DNA of 64,000 nt from Pseudomonas pharyngis. Lineage in GTDB: Bacteria > Pseudomonadota > Gammaproteobacteria > Pseudomonadales > Pseudomonadaceae. Both the position numbers and the translations under genes were made by a program. The stretch covers positions 1 through 64,000 of the forward strand of contig NZ_BQID01000005.1 of the NCBI RefSeq assembly GCF_021602345.1. Direction: 5' to 3'. A model generated the notes under the pieces. That model made no database searches and was not told the DNA's origin. It worked only from the letters and a program-made list of their open reading frames with translations. Shown piece by piece: positions 1 to 7,987 of this stretch (position 1 is its first letter; every line of letters starts with the position of its first letter).

Positions 1-1
1 T

Positions 2-139
2 GCCCGGGCGCCGTTCGATCTGGCCAGCGGGCCGCTGCTGCGGGCGTCGTTGCTGCGCGTGGCCGACGATGAATACCTGTGGCTTTACAGCGTGCATCAC
101 ATCATCGCCGACGGCTGGTCGATGGGCCACGCATTCTGA
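2..139 (+). pseudogene. Broken end of an NRPS condensation domain
   Basis: This reading frame enters from the left edge and gives a condensation-domain core: a FDLASGPLLRA segment followed by SVHHIIADGWSMG, which holds the HHxxxDG catalytic motif (second His is the general base in this family). An intact domain continues for about 300 residues after this motif. Here the frame reads only HAF and stops at 137-139. The homology ends within about 10 bases of the start of the 36-bp tandem repeat, so a deletion or recombination probably joined an NRPS gene to unrelated DNA. An assembly join is the other explanation. The rest of the NRPS would lie left of the window. Confidence 0.65.
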
Positions 140-143
140 ACCC

Positions 144-383
144 GGCGACGACCATGGTGTGCATCGGTCCGGAGAGATTGGTGATGACCATGGCGTGCAT
201 CGCGCTGGCGAAATCGGTGATGACCACGGCGTGCACCGCGCTGGCGAAATCGGTGACGACCATGGCGTACATCGTGCCGGTGAAATCGGTGATGACCATG
301 GCCTGCATGCAGCCGGCCAACCGGGCGATGATCGCGGTGTGCATGTCGGCGGCGAGCCTGGCGATGACAAGCGCGCCAACTGA
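144..383 (+). repeat. 36-bp tandem repeat, 6.6 units, coding for 12-residue repeats
   Basis: Units start at 144, 180, 216, 252, 288, 324 and 360 (last one partial). In the frame that stops at 381-383 each unit encodes GDDHGVHRAGEI or a close variant; the last two full units drift (GDDHGLHAAGQP, GDDRGVHVGGEP) and the protein ends GDDKRAN. Differences between units are mostly silent or conservative in this frame, which suggests it is or was the coding frame. The segment looks like the His/Asp-rich C-terminal tail of a larger protein whose 5' part is missing, because upstream sequence is NRPS in another frame. The function of such tails is unknown to me. Confidence 0.85.
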
Positions 384-407
384 TTCAGCCTGAAATACGT
401 TCCCCCC

Positions 408-497
408 TGTGGGAGCTAGCCTGCTAGCGATTGCGATATTCCAGTCACCTTCTTCATTGACTGCCCCACCGCAATCGCTAGCAGGCTAGCTCCCACA
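408..497. repeat. Inverted pair of REP elements (REPIN)
   Basis: The sequence at 409-438 (gtgggagctagcctgctagc and onward) is repeated as its reverse complement at 468-497, separated by about 29 bases. The GTGGGAGC...GCTCCCAC core is typical of dispersed REP elements in fluorescens-group Pseudomonas. It lies between the repeat-coding end at 383 and the convergent LysR gene ending at 511, where it could also work as a bidirectional transcription stop. Confidence 0.85.
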
Positions 498-510
498 ATT
501 TTTTCATCGG

Positions 511-1410
511 CTACAAAATCGCATGTGCCTTATCCAGCCGCTCGCGCAAAAACTCGATCAACGCCTGCACCGGCCGCGACGCCTGGCGATGCTGCGGGTA
601 CACCGCCGACAGCGTCAGCGGTTCCGGCCGAAATTCATCCAGCACCGGCACCAGCCGCCCATCCTTCAGCGCCGCCCCAACGATGAACGTCGGCAGATAG
701 GTAATCCCCATCCCCGCCACCGCCGCATCGCGCAGCAACTCACCGTTGTTGACGCGCATCCGCCCGGTGACATTCACCAGCAGCGGTTTGCCCTGCCCCG
801 CGTTGAACCGCCACTGCACCGAACGCCCGTGGCCGTAAGGCAGACAGTCGTGGCCCAGCAGATCTTCCGGTTTGACCGGCGTACCGCGTTCGGCCAGATA
901 CGCAGGACTGGCGCAGTACACCCGCTCGATTGACGCGATGCGTCGGGCGATCAGGGTCGAGTCTTCCAGCACGCCGATACGCAGCGCCAGGTCGTAACCC
1001 TCACCGAGCAGATCCACCGGCCGATCACTCAGATCCACCTCAACCGTGACCTCGCGATAACGCTGCAGAAACGGCGGCAGCAGACAGCCCAGATGGGCCA
1101 GCGCAAACGACAGCGGCGCACTCACGCGAATCGCCCCCCGCGGCTCGGCGGTCTGTCCGGCGATGCCCTGCTCCACCGATTCGACTTCGCCGAGCAAGCG
1201 CAGCGCCGATTCGTAATAGCTCTGGCCCAGCGGCGTCACGTCCAGGCGCCGGGTCGAGCGGTTGAGCAATCGCACGCCGAGGCGCTCCTCCAGTTGCATC
1301 AACCGACGGCTGACGAACTGCTTGGACAGGCCCAACTGATCGGCCGCCGCCGTGAAGCTGCCGGAGTCCATGACCTGGCAAAAAATACGCATGTCTTCGA
1401 ACGGGTTCAT
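511..1410 (-). CDS. LysR-family transcriptional regulator
   Basis: A 299-residue protein of usual LysR length. The N-terminal winged helix-turn-helix runs from about residue 5 to 65 (MRIFCQVMDSGSFTAAADQL, then VSRRLMQLEERLGVRLLNRS), and an effector-binding domain follows. I chose the ATG at 1410 (MNPFEDMRIF) instead of an upstream in-frame codon because it has an AGAGAG ribosome site close by and fits family length. The gene is divergent from the secreted esterase at 1572 with 161 bases between them, the classic layout of a LysR regulator and its target. The inducer is unknown. Confidence 0.92.
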   Translation of the reverse strand: MNPFEDMRIFCQVMDSGSFTAAADQLGLSKQFVSRRLMQLEERLGVRLLNRSTRRLDVTPLGQSYYESALRLLGEVESVEQGIAGQTAEPRGAIRVSAPLSFALAHLGCLLPPFLQRYREVTVEVDLSDRPVDLLGEGYDLALRIGVLEDSTLIARRIASIERVYCASPAYLAERGTPVKPEDLLGHDCLPYGHGRSVQWRFNAGQGKPLLVNVTGRMRVNNGELLRDAAVAGMGITYLPTFIVGAALKDGRLVPVLDEFRPEPLTLSAVYPQHRQASRPVQALIEFLRERLDKAHAIL

Positions 1411-1571
1411 TGTCACTCTCTGGTGGACAGTTAAACGCTTTATAGCCGCTTTTTCACTTCCCGGCACCTCATTAATCTGTGCTCACGGTGTTGCTGAGGC
1501 CTGGAGCCCAGCGCCACAGCAGCCCATCCCAAGGCATACAAAAACTCAAACGACTTAAAAAGGATTTGCAC

Positions 1572-2588
1572 ATGAACATCAAGAAAACCCTCGCCGCTTC
1601 CCTCCTCGCCCTGTCCATCGGCAACGCCTTCGCCGCCGAAAGCACTGGCGTCGAACACAACACTCAGGCCTTCCTCGACGCCCTCGCCGCCGGCGGTGGC
1701 AAACCACTTGAACAACTGAGCCCGAAAGACGCCCGTGCGGTGCTGACCGGCGCCCAGGCTTCGGTGAAGGTTGACCTGTCCGGTGTTGAAGTCAGCGACA
1801 AGGCGATCAAGGTCGACGGCCAGACGATCAACCTGAAAGTGGTGCGTCCGGCCAAGACCAAGGGCGAGCTGCCGGTGTTCATGTTCTTCCACGGTGGCGG
1901 CTGGGTGCTGGGCGACTTCCCGACGCACCAACGCCTGATTCGTGATCTGGTGGTGGGTTCTGGCGCGGTCGCGGTGTATGTCGACTACACGCCGTCGCCG
2001 GAAGCGCAGTACCCGACTGCGATCAATCAGGCTTACGCGGCAACCAAATGGGTGGCCGAGCACGGCAAGCAAATCGGTGTCGACGGCAAGCGTCTGGCGG
2101 TGGCCGGCAACAGCGTCGGCGGCAACATGGCGGCGGTCGTGGCGTTGATGGCCAAGGAACAGAAAACCCCGGCGCTGCGCTTCCAGTTGCTGATGTGGCC
2201 GGTGACCAACGCCGGGTTCGATAACGGCTCGTACCAGCAATTCGCCGAGGGCCACTTCCTGACCAAGGGCATGATGCAATGGTTCTGGGACAACTACACC
2301 ACCAACCCGGCCGAGCGTGCACAGATCCATGCCTCGCCGCTCAACGCCAGCACCGAACAGCTCAAGGGCCTGCCCGCCGCGCTGGTGCAGACCGCCGAGT
2401 TCGACGTGCTGCGTGACGAAGGCGAAGGCTACGCCCGCCACCTCGACGCGGCCGGTGTAGCGGTGACCTCGGTGCGTTACAACGGGATGATTCATGACTT
2501 CGGTCTGCTCAACCCGCTGAACGGGATTCCTGAAGTCAAAGCCGCCGTGCGCCAGGCAGCGGCAGAACTCAAGACCCATCTGAACTGA
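1572..2588 (+). CDS. Secreted alpha/beta hydrolase, HSL-type esterase
   Basis: 338 residues beginning with a clear Sec signal peptide (MNIKKTLAASLLALSIGNAFAA). The mature part carries the HGGGW oxyanion-hole motif of hormone-sensitive-lipase-type esterases and GNSVGGN as the nucleophile elbow (GxSxG), with catalytic Asp and His expected near the ends of EFDVLRDEG and YNGMIHDFG. It probably hydrolyses short-chain esters in the periplasm. The start follows an AAAAAGGA ribosome site. A divergent LysR gene lies upstream and is the likely regulator. A terminator hairpin follows directly, so it is probably transcribed alone. The natural substrate cannot be read from sequence. Confidence 0.9.
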   Translation: MNIKKTLAASLLALSIGNAFAAESTGVEHNTQAFLDALAAGGGKPLEQLSPKDARAVLTGAQASVKVDLSGVEVSDKAIKVDGQTINLKVVRPAKTKGELPVFMFFHGGGWVLGDFPTHQRLIRDLVVGSGAVAVYVDYTPSPEAQYPTAINQAYAATKWVAEHGKQIGVDGKRLAVAGNSVGGNMAAVVALMAKEQKTPALRFQLLMWPVTNAGFDNGSYQQFAEGHFLTKGMMQWFWDNYTTNPAERAQIHASPLNASTEQLKGLPAALVQTAEFDVLRDEGEGYARHLDAAGVAVTSVRYNGMIHDFGLLNPLNGIPEVKAAVRQAAAELKTHLN

Positions 2589-2600
2589 GTGCAACCCCTC

Positions 2601-2630
2601 GCCACACCTTCGGGTGTGGCGTTTTCTTTT
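2601..2630 (+). terminator. Rho-independent terminator after the esterase
   Basis: The stem gccacacc/ggtgtggc closes a TTCG tetraloop and is followed by gttttctttt. It lies 12 bases after the esterase stop codon and just before the next rightward gene. Confidence 0.85.
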
Positions 2631-2651
2631 GTGCCCGCCGGAGTTCGACTC

Positions 2652-4079
2652 ATGAGCCTTTTTTCTGCCCATCTGCTGTCCTGGAGCGCCCTGCTGCTGG
2701 CGCTCGACGCCTTGCTCTGGCATCTGGCGCCGTTCAAACACCGTGCCCCGCGGGTCGGTGTGCGGCTGGTGCTGTTTCTGGCATTCAGCGCGCTGGCCAT
2801 CAACGCCGGCGTCAGCCCGTTGCAGGCACCATTGTTTGCCGATGACCCGGTGGCGCAACTCGGGGCGACAGCGCTGGGGATTCTCTGGTGGCTGTACGCC
2901 GCGCGGGTGCTGACCGAAGTCATCGGCCTGATCCTGATGCGTCGCATCGGCCACAGCGGCCGGCTGTTGCAGGACGTGATCGGTGCGCTGGTGTTTCTGG
3001 CGGCCATCGTCGCGGCGGCCGGTTATGTGCTGGATCTGCCGGTCAAAGGCCTGCTTGCGACCTCCGGCGTGGTGGCGATCGTCATCGGTCTGGCGCTGCA
3101 AAGCACCTTGGCCGATGTGTTTTCCGGCATCGTGCTCAACACCACCAAGCCGTATCAGGTGGATGATCTGGTGGTCATCGACGGCGTCGAGGGCAAGGTG
3201 CTCGACATCAACTGGCGCGCCACGCACCTGCTGTCCAGCAGCGGCACTCTGGCCGTGGTGCCGAACTCGGTGGCGGCCAAGGCCAAGATCGTCAACCTCA
3301 GCCGGCCGAACAACCTGCACGGCGTGTCGATCAGCATCAAGGTGCCGAACCACATCCGCCCGCGCCGGGTGCTCGACGCCCTCGACCGCACCCTGCAAGG
3401 CAGCAGCAGCCTGTTGCTGACACCTGCGCCGAAAGCCGTACTGAAAGAAGCCGGCGAAGAAATGTCGGAATACGTGGCCAGCGGTTTCATCGCCGAACTG
3501 GGCAAGAAAAGCGACGTGCGCAATCAATTGTTCGACCTCGCCCACCGCCACCTCGAAGCCGCCGGCATTTCGCGGCACCCGGACGGCGTGATCGAACCTT
3601 CGACCCGCGCCCGCGCGTTGCTCGATGAAGTGAAAATCTTCCGCTCGCTGAGCCATGAGGAACGCGATCGCCTCGCCGAGTCGATGGTCGCGCAGCAGTA
3701 CAGCGCCGGGCAGGTGGTGCTCAATCTGGAGGAAGTCCCGGACAGCCTGTTCGTGATCGCCACCGGCGTGGTCAGCGCCAGCGTGCCGGACGGCAACGGC
3801 TTCACCGAGGCCGGGCGCATGGGGCCGAGCGAGGTCATGGGTGAGCAGAGCATTCTGGCTGACACACCTTCGCAGGCGACGTTCACCGCGCTGACGTCTT
3901 CGATCATTTATCGCCTCGACAAGAACCTGACTCGCCAGTGCATGGAGCAGCGCAGCGAAGTGGGTCAGGCGTTGAACAAGTTGCAGGCGGTACGGCAGCA
4001 GAACAGTCGGTTGGCGTTGATGGCCAAGCCTGTGCCGGTTCGCAAGGGTGGTTTTCTGGGGTGGTTGCAGAAGCGCTGA
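2652..4079 (+). CDS. MscS-type mechanosensitive channel with cyclic-nucleotide-binding domain
   Basis: 475 residues. About four hydrophobic segments fill residues 1-140, then the MscS pore helix and beta domain (GLALQSTLADVFSGI near 146, KPYQVDDLVVI near 166, NWRATHLLSSSG near 187). The C-terminal 130 residues form a CAP-like cyclic-nucleotide-binding fold (SLFVIATGVVSASVPDGNGF, then MGEQSILADTPSQATFTALT). Proteins with this architecture are inner-membrane channels that may be gated by tension and cyclic nucleotides. The ATG at 2652 is preferred over an upstream in-frame codon because the upstream stretch is the terminator. Ligand and ion selectivity are unknown. Confidence 0.9.
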   Translation: MSLFSAHLLSWSALLLALDALLWHLAPFKHRAPRVGVRLVLFLAFSALAINAGVSPLQAPLFADDPVAQLGATALGILWWLYAARVLTEVIGLILMRRIGHSGRLLQDVIGALVFLAAIVAAAGYVLDLPVKGLLATSGVVAIVIGLALQSTLADVFSGIVLNTTKPYQVDDLVVIDGVEGKVLDINWRATHLLSSSGTLAVVPNSVAAKAKIVNLSRPNNLHGVSISIKVPNHIRPRRVLDALDRTLQGSSSLLLTPAPKAVLKEAGEEMSEYVASGFIAELGKKSDVRNQLFDLAHRHLEAAGISRHPDGVIEPSTRARALLDEVKIFRSLSHEERDRLAESMVAQQYSAGQVVLNLEEVPDSLFVIATGVVSASVPDGNGFTEAGRMGPSEVMGEQSILADTPSQATFTALTSSIIYRLDKNLTRQCMEQRSEVGQALNKLQAVRQQNSRLALMAKPVPVRKGGFLGWLQKR

Positions 4080-4100
4080 GCCCTTTGCTACAGACGAAAA

Positions 4101-4135
4101 AATGCCCGCTCTTCAGCGGGCATCTCTCTTTCTAC
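4101..4135. terminator. Terminator between convergent genes
   Basis: The hairpin atgcccgct-cttc-agcgggcat (4102-4123) is flanked by A-rich sequence on the left and a T/C-rich run on the right, so it can act in both directions. It sits between the converging channel gene and the hydrolase gene. Confidence 0.75.
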
Positions 4136-4138
4136 CAA

Positions 4139-4765
4139 TTACTGGGCAGTGAACTTGGTATAGCTGTTGATCAGGTTGCGGTAGTTAGGCAGACGCTGCG
4201 ACAGCAGATTCGCCAGGCCTTCCATGTCATTGCGCCAGTCGACTTGCAGCTCACAAGCCACAGCGAACCAGTTCAGCAGGTGTGCACCGGCAGCCGACAT
4301 GCGCGCCCACGCCGCTTGTTGCACGGTGGTGTTGAAGGTGCCGGAAGCGTCGGTGACCACGAACACTTCGAAGCCTTCAGCGATAGCCGACAACGTCGGG
4401 AACGCCACGCACACGTCAGTCACCACACCGGCGATGATCAGTTGCTTGCGGCCGGTAGCCTTGATGGCCTTGACGAAATCTTCGTTGTCCCAGGCGTTGA
4501 TCTGGCCAGGGCGGGCAATGAACGGCGCGTCCGGGAATTGCTCTTTCAGCTCAGGCACGATCGGGCCGTTCGGGCCGGAATCGAAGCTGGTGGTGAGGAT
4601 GGTTGGCAGGTTGAAGAACTTGGCGATGTCGCCCAGTGCCAGCACGTTGTTCTTGAACTCGTTCGGCGAGAAATCCTGTACCAGCGAGATCAGACCGGTC
4701 TGGTGGTCGACCAACAGCACAACGGCATCGTCTTTGTTCAGGCGGCTGTAAGGAACGTTGCTCAT
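4139..4765 (-). CDS. ycaC: Isochorismatase-family cysteine hydrolase, YcaC type
   Basis: 208 residues of the cysteine-hydrolase (isochorismatase-like) superfamily. LLVDHQTGL gives the catalytic Asp at residue 20, and AGVVTDVCVAF gives the nucleophile Cys at 119; a Lys/Arg between them completes the triad in this family. Length and motifs agree with E. coli and P. aeruginosa YcaC, an oligomeric enzyme whose natural substrate is not established. It is the last gene of a leftward set with the amidohydrolase, ABM and DoxX genes, 70 bases after the amidohydrolase stop. The symbol is by resemblance only. Confidence 0.82.
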   Translation of the reverse strand: MSNVPYSRLNKDDAVVLLVDHQTGLISLVQDFSPNEFKNNVLALGDIAKFFNLPTILTTSFDSGPNGPIVPELKEQFPDAPFIARPGQINAWDNEDFVKAIKATGRKQLIIAGVVTDVCVAFPTLSAIAEGFEVFVVTDASGTFNTTVQQAAWARMSAAGAHLLNWFAVACELQVDWRNDMEGLANLLSQRLPNYRNLINSYTKFTAQ

Positions 4766-4835
4766 GTGAAACTCCTCGATGGATGGTTATTGCGGGGAGC
4801 GCCGCTCACATAGAGCGACGCTTTTTTCAATAGGA

Positions 4836-6674
4836 TCAGAACGCGAAGCAGGAGCAGCCGAACGCGCCCCAGAAACCGGCGAAATCGCTGACCGGCGCAT
4901 TCGACATCCGCGCTTTTTCGTGGCTGTGGGTATGCACTGCGCACGGTCCGCTGCACTGGTGCACCTGGGCCTGCAATGGCGAATTCGGGCGCCAGTGGCC
5001 CGGGACTTTCACCACCGGCGACCAGTCCGGCAGCACCGGCAGTGAACGCGGGCCGAGGTCTTCAAAGTCGCCGGCGGCGTACACAATCTTGCCGCCAACC
5101 ACGGTCAGCACCGACTCGATCCACTTGATCGCTTCTTCCTCGACGCTGAAGAAATCCGCACTCAGCGCTGCCAGGTCCGCCAGTTGCCCGACCTTGATCT
5201 GGCCTTTCTTGCCCTGCTCGGACGAGAACCAGGCGCTGCCATGGGTGAACAGTTCCAGCGCGGTGCTGCGTGGCAGACCCTCTTCGTACAGCGCCAGACC
5301 GCCAACGGTGCGACCGCTGACCATCCAGTACAGCGAAGTCCACGGGTTGTAGCTCGACACCCGGGTGGCATCGGTGCCCGCGCCGACCGGTACGCCTTCG
5401 GCGAGCATGCGCTTGATCGGTGGGGTGGCTTCGGCGGCTTGTTTGCCGTAACGGTCAACGAAGTATTCGCCCTGGAACGCCATGCGATCCTGAATCGCGA
5501 TGCCACCGCCCAGTGCCTTCACCCGCTCGATGTTCTGCGGGGTGATGGTTTCGGCGTGGTCGAAGAACCACGGCAGACCGTTGAACGGAATGTCGCGGTT
5601 GACCTTCTCGAACACGTCGAGCATGCGGCTGATCGATTCGTTGTAAGTGGCGTGCAGACGGAACGGCCAGCGCTGTTCGACCAGGTGGCGCACCACCGGC
5701 TCCAGTTCCTGTTCCATGGTTTGCGGCAGGTCCGGGCGCGGTTCGAGGAAGTCTTCGAAGTCGGCTGCCGAGAACACCAGCATTTCCCCGGCGCCGTTGT
5801 GACGCAGGAAGTCATCACCCTGATGCAACTTGACGCTGCCGGTCCAGTTCTGGAAGTCGGTCAGCTCTTCTTTCGGCTTCTGGGTGAACAGGTTGTAGGC
5901 GATGCGCACGGTCAGCTGGTCGTCTTTGGCCAGTTGTTCGATCACCTGATAATCGTCCGGGTAGTTCTGGAAACCGCCGCCGGCATCAATGGCGCTGGTC
6001 AGGCCGAGGCGATTGAGTTCGCGCATGAATTGGCGGGTCGAGTTGACCTGATATTCCAGCGGCAGCTTCGGCCCCTTGGCCAGCGTCGAGTACAGAATCA
6101 TCGCGTTCGGCCGCGCCACCAGCATGCCGGTCGGGTTGCCGTTGGCATCGCGCACGATCTCGCCGCCCGGCGGGTTCGGCGTGTCGCGGGTGTAACCGGC
6201 GACGCGCAACGCAGCGCGGTTGAGCAACGCACGGTCGTACAGGTGCAGAATGAACACCGGGGTGTCCGGCGCCGCCTGGTTGATTTCTTCGAGGGTCGGC
6301 ATGCGTTTTTCGGCGAACTGGAATTCGTTCCAGCCACCGACCACGCGCACCCATTGCGGGGTCGGCGTGCGGTCGGCCTGATCCTTGAGCATGCGCAGCG
6401 CATCGGCCAGCGACGGCACGCCTTCCCAACGCAGTTCGAGGTTGTAGTTCAGACCGCCACGGATCAAGTGCAAGTGCGAGTCATTGAGGCCGGGAATCAC
6501 GCAGCGGCCCTTGAGGTCGACCACTTGAGTGCCGGCGCCCTTGAGGGCCATCGCCTCGGCATCGTTACCGACGGCGACGAAACGACCGTCCTTGATCGCC
6601 ACGGCACTGGCGAGGGGTTTTTCGCGGTCTACCGTATGAAATTGGCCATTGAACAGAATCAGATCGGCGTTCAT
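4836..6674 (-). CDS. Metal-dependent amidohydrolase, YtcJ type
   Basis: 612 residues of the amidohydrolase_3 family. The first metal-binding motif is NDSHLHL with His 67 and His 69; later conserved stretches include LHATYNES, FFDHAETI and GAGTDATRVSSYNPW, which carry the other metal ligands. The last 25 residues (ending FGCSCFAF) are a short Cys-rich extension found after the usual fold. Such enzymes hydrolyse C-N bonds of small cyclic or acyl amides in the cytosol; the substrate is unknown. It lies between the ABM-domain gene (45 bases upstream) and the YcaC-type gene, which together look like a small catabolic or detoxifying operon. Confidence 0.9.
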   Translation of the reverse strand: MNADLILFNGQFHTVDREKPLASAVAIKDGRFVAVGNDAEAMALKGAGTQVVDLKGRCVIPGLNDSHLHLIRGGLNYNLELRWEGVPSLADALRMLKDQADRTPTPQWVRVVGGWNEFQFAEKRMPTLEEINQAAPDTPVFILHLYDRALLNRAALRVAGYTRDTPNPPGGEIVRDANGNPTGMLVARPNAMILYSTLAKGPKLPLEYQVNSTRQFMRELNRLGLTSAIDAGGGFQNYPDDYQVIEQLAKDDQLTVRIAYNLFTQKPKEELTDFQNWTGSVKLHQGDDFLRHNGAGEMLVFSAADFEDFLEPRPDLPQTMEQELEPVVRHLVEQRWPFRLHATYNESISRMLDVFEKVNRDIPFNGLPWFFDHAETITPQNIERVKALGGGIAIQDRMAFQGEYFVDRYGKQAAEATPPIKRMLAEGVPVGAGTDATRVSSYNPWTSLYWMVSGRTVGGLALYEEGLPRSTALELFTHGSAWFSSEQGKKGQIKVGQLADLAALSADFFSVEEEAIKWIESVLTVVGGKIVYAAGDFEDLGPRSLPVLPDWSPVVKVPGHWRPNSPLQAQVHQCSGPCAVHTHSHEKARMSNAPVSDFAGFWGAFGCSCFAF

Positions 6675-6719
6675 CGCAGTTCCTTCGAGATAAGTGAAAC
6701 GGAGCCCGGACCCAGCGCT

Positions 6720-7346
6720 TCAGCGCGGCGGGTTGGCATTGGATTCGAGGTGTTTGTGTGACTGACCGGCTTCCAGCCACGGCGCGAACAGACGGGTCAC
6801 GGGCGGCATGAACACGTAGACCACCGACACCACGATGGTCAGGGTGATCAGGAACGTGGCGACCACGTAGTTGGACAGGAAGGCATTGAGTTGCAGCAGC
6901 GGCCCCCAGATCAGCGGCACCAGCAAGGTGTGCGGCAGGATCACCAGCAGCGTCACTACAGCCTGCTTCCAGCGCGGTGGCGGTGAGCCGGCCTCGGCCA
7001 GCGGCGTGAACCAGAATTCGTTGGCCGCATTGACTTCGGTCTGGTCGCCGTCGGCGAGCATCGGTGCAGCTTCGTCGATCAGTTTCTGACGCTGCGGTGA
7101 GTCGAGCCAGCGCTGCATCGCCTCGGTCGAGCAATAACGCAGCACGCAGGTGAACAGTGCGAGCCCGCCCTGCTGGCTGCGCATCACGTCCACGCCCAAG
7201 TGCCCTTCTTCGCGCCCCGCCACGCTGACGATGTTGCGCAGCCAGGCTTCGTAAGGCTGCTCAAAACCGGCCTTGACCCGGTGCTTGACGATCAGCGTCA
7301 CGGTTTCTTCGGGTCCCGGTTTTTTCAGGGTCTGGGCATCAGGCAT
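6720..7346 (-). CDS. ABM-domain protein with C-terminal membrane segments
   Basis: 208 residues. Residues 12-105 form an antibiotic-biosynthesis-monooxygenase (ABM) ferredoxin-like domain (TLIVKHRVKAGFEQPYEAWL, then EGHLGVDVMRS). Two hydrophobic helices follow at about 135-155 (AVVTLLVILPHTLLVPLIW) and 165-190 (VVATFLITLTIVVSVVYVFM). The start ATG at 7346 overlaps the stop of the DoxX gene (ATGCCTGA), so translation is probably coupled. Membrane-anchored ABM proteins are annotated next to DoxX in other pseudomonads; whether this one oxidises quinones or binds another small molecule is not known. Confidence 0.82.
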   Translation of the reverse strand: MPDAQTLKKPGPEETVTLIVKHRVKAGFEQPYEAWLRNIVSVAGREEGHLGVDVMRSQQGGLALFTCVLRYCSTEAMQRWLDSPQRQKLIDEAAPMLADGDQTEVNAANEFWFTPLAEAGSPPPRWKQAVVTLLVILPHTLLVPLIWGPLLQLNAFLSNYVVATFLITLTIVVSVVYVFMPPVTRLFAPWLEAGQSHKHLESNANPPR

Positions 7347-7755
7347 AACGGAGTACTCCGGGCAAACGAACATTGAGCGCCAGCCGTCCGGGCCCGGCGA
7401 TCAGAACAGTGGTGAAGAGGATCAACAGCAACCAGCCGAACTGCCCTTCGGCCACACTCCATTGCGGATGCACAAGCAGCAGCGCCACCAGCAGCACAAA
7501 GAGAATAGGCAAGCACGCCAGACGCGCCAGCACCCCGGCGACGATCAGCAGCGGACAGAGGACTTCGGCGAAGATCGCCAGAATCAAAGTGAGGTGGGCA
7601 CCGAGGTGGAACGGGTCTTCGATCAGTTGCAGCTGCGCGGTGAAGTCCAGCAGCTTGGGCAAGCCGTGGACGAACAGCAGAAACAGTCCGCCGGCGACCC
7701 GCAGGAACAGCAGGCCGAGATCTTGCGCCTGGTCATTGCGTTTTACAGCGTTCAT
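7339..7755 (-). CDS. DoxX-family membrane protein
   Basis: 138 residues with four predicted membrane helices (LGLLFLRVAGGLFLLFVHGL; LTLILAIFAEVLCPLLIVAG; LPILFVLLVALLLVHP; LLLILFTTVLIAGP). The GLPKLLDF segment after helix 1 is typical of DoxX proteins. The ATG at 7755 is preferred over a TTG 18 bases upstream. It is the first gene of the leftward DoxX-ABM-amidohydrolase-hydrolase set and overlaps the next gene by 8 bases. DoxX proteins sit in the inner membrane and are often found with oxidoreductases or thiol-related genes; their biochemical role remains unsettled. Confidence 0.85.
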   Translation of the reverse strand: MNAVKRNDQAQDLGLLFLRVAGGLFLLFVHGLPKLLDFTAQLQLIEDPFHLGAHLTLILAIFAEVLCPLLIVAGVLARLACLPILFVLLVALLLVHPQWSVAEGQFGWLLLILFTTVLIAGPGRLALNVRLPGVLRYA

Positions 7756-7863
7756 GGCCCCACCCTTGATCAATCATTGCAGGCCATGGTGCAACGATTG
7801 ACCGGGGGGAAATTGGATGGGTGTGCTCTCTTTGCTCTTGAACGATCGTGCCCGCGTAAATCC

Positions 7864-7970
7864 TTCCCACGCTCTGCGTGGGAATGCAGCCCGGGACGCT
7901 CCGCGTCCCAAAGAGCGGACGCAGAGCGTCCATAGAGGCATTCCCACGCGGACGGTTCGACGTGGGAACG
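7864..7970. repeat. Dispersed intergenic palindromic repeat
   Basis: Three nested palindromes in a row: ttcccacgc/gcgtgggaa (7864-7884), gggacgc/gcgtccc (7893-7909) and ggacgc/gcgtcc (7917-7930), followed by another cattcccacgcg ... cgtgggaacg pair. Elements of this composition are scattered between genes in many Pseudomonas genomes. It separates the DoxX gene start from the DUF6124 gene end and codes for nothing visible. Confidence 0.8.
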
Positions 7971-7987
7971 ATCAGGTGAGCAGGCGA

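Noticed and set aside
102-344. Leftward frame through the 36-bp repeat with its own 12-residue repeat
   Set aside because: A 36-bp repeat leaves every frame open. The rightward GDDHG frame has mostly silent differences and a natural end, so the leftward frame is taken as a shadow.
144-383. Possible CRISPR array because of regular 36-bp repeats
   Set aside because: The units are directly adjacent with no spacers, code for a regular 12-residue peptide, and no cas genes are near.
1440-3656. 738-residue leftward frame opposite the esterase and channel genes
   Set aside because: Its composition (very rich in His, Gln and Arg) is typical of the antisense of high-GC genes, and the rightward genes have clear family motifs.
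5184-6761. 525-residue rightward frame opposite the amidohydrolase
   Set aside because: It has antisense-like composition with no motif, while the leftward frame is a complete amidohydrolase.
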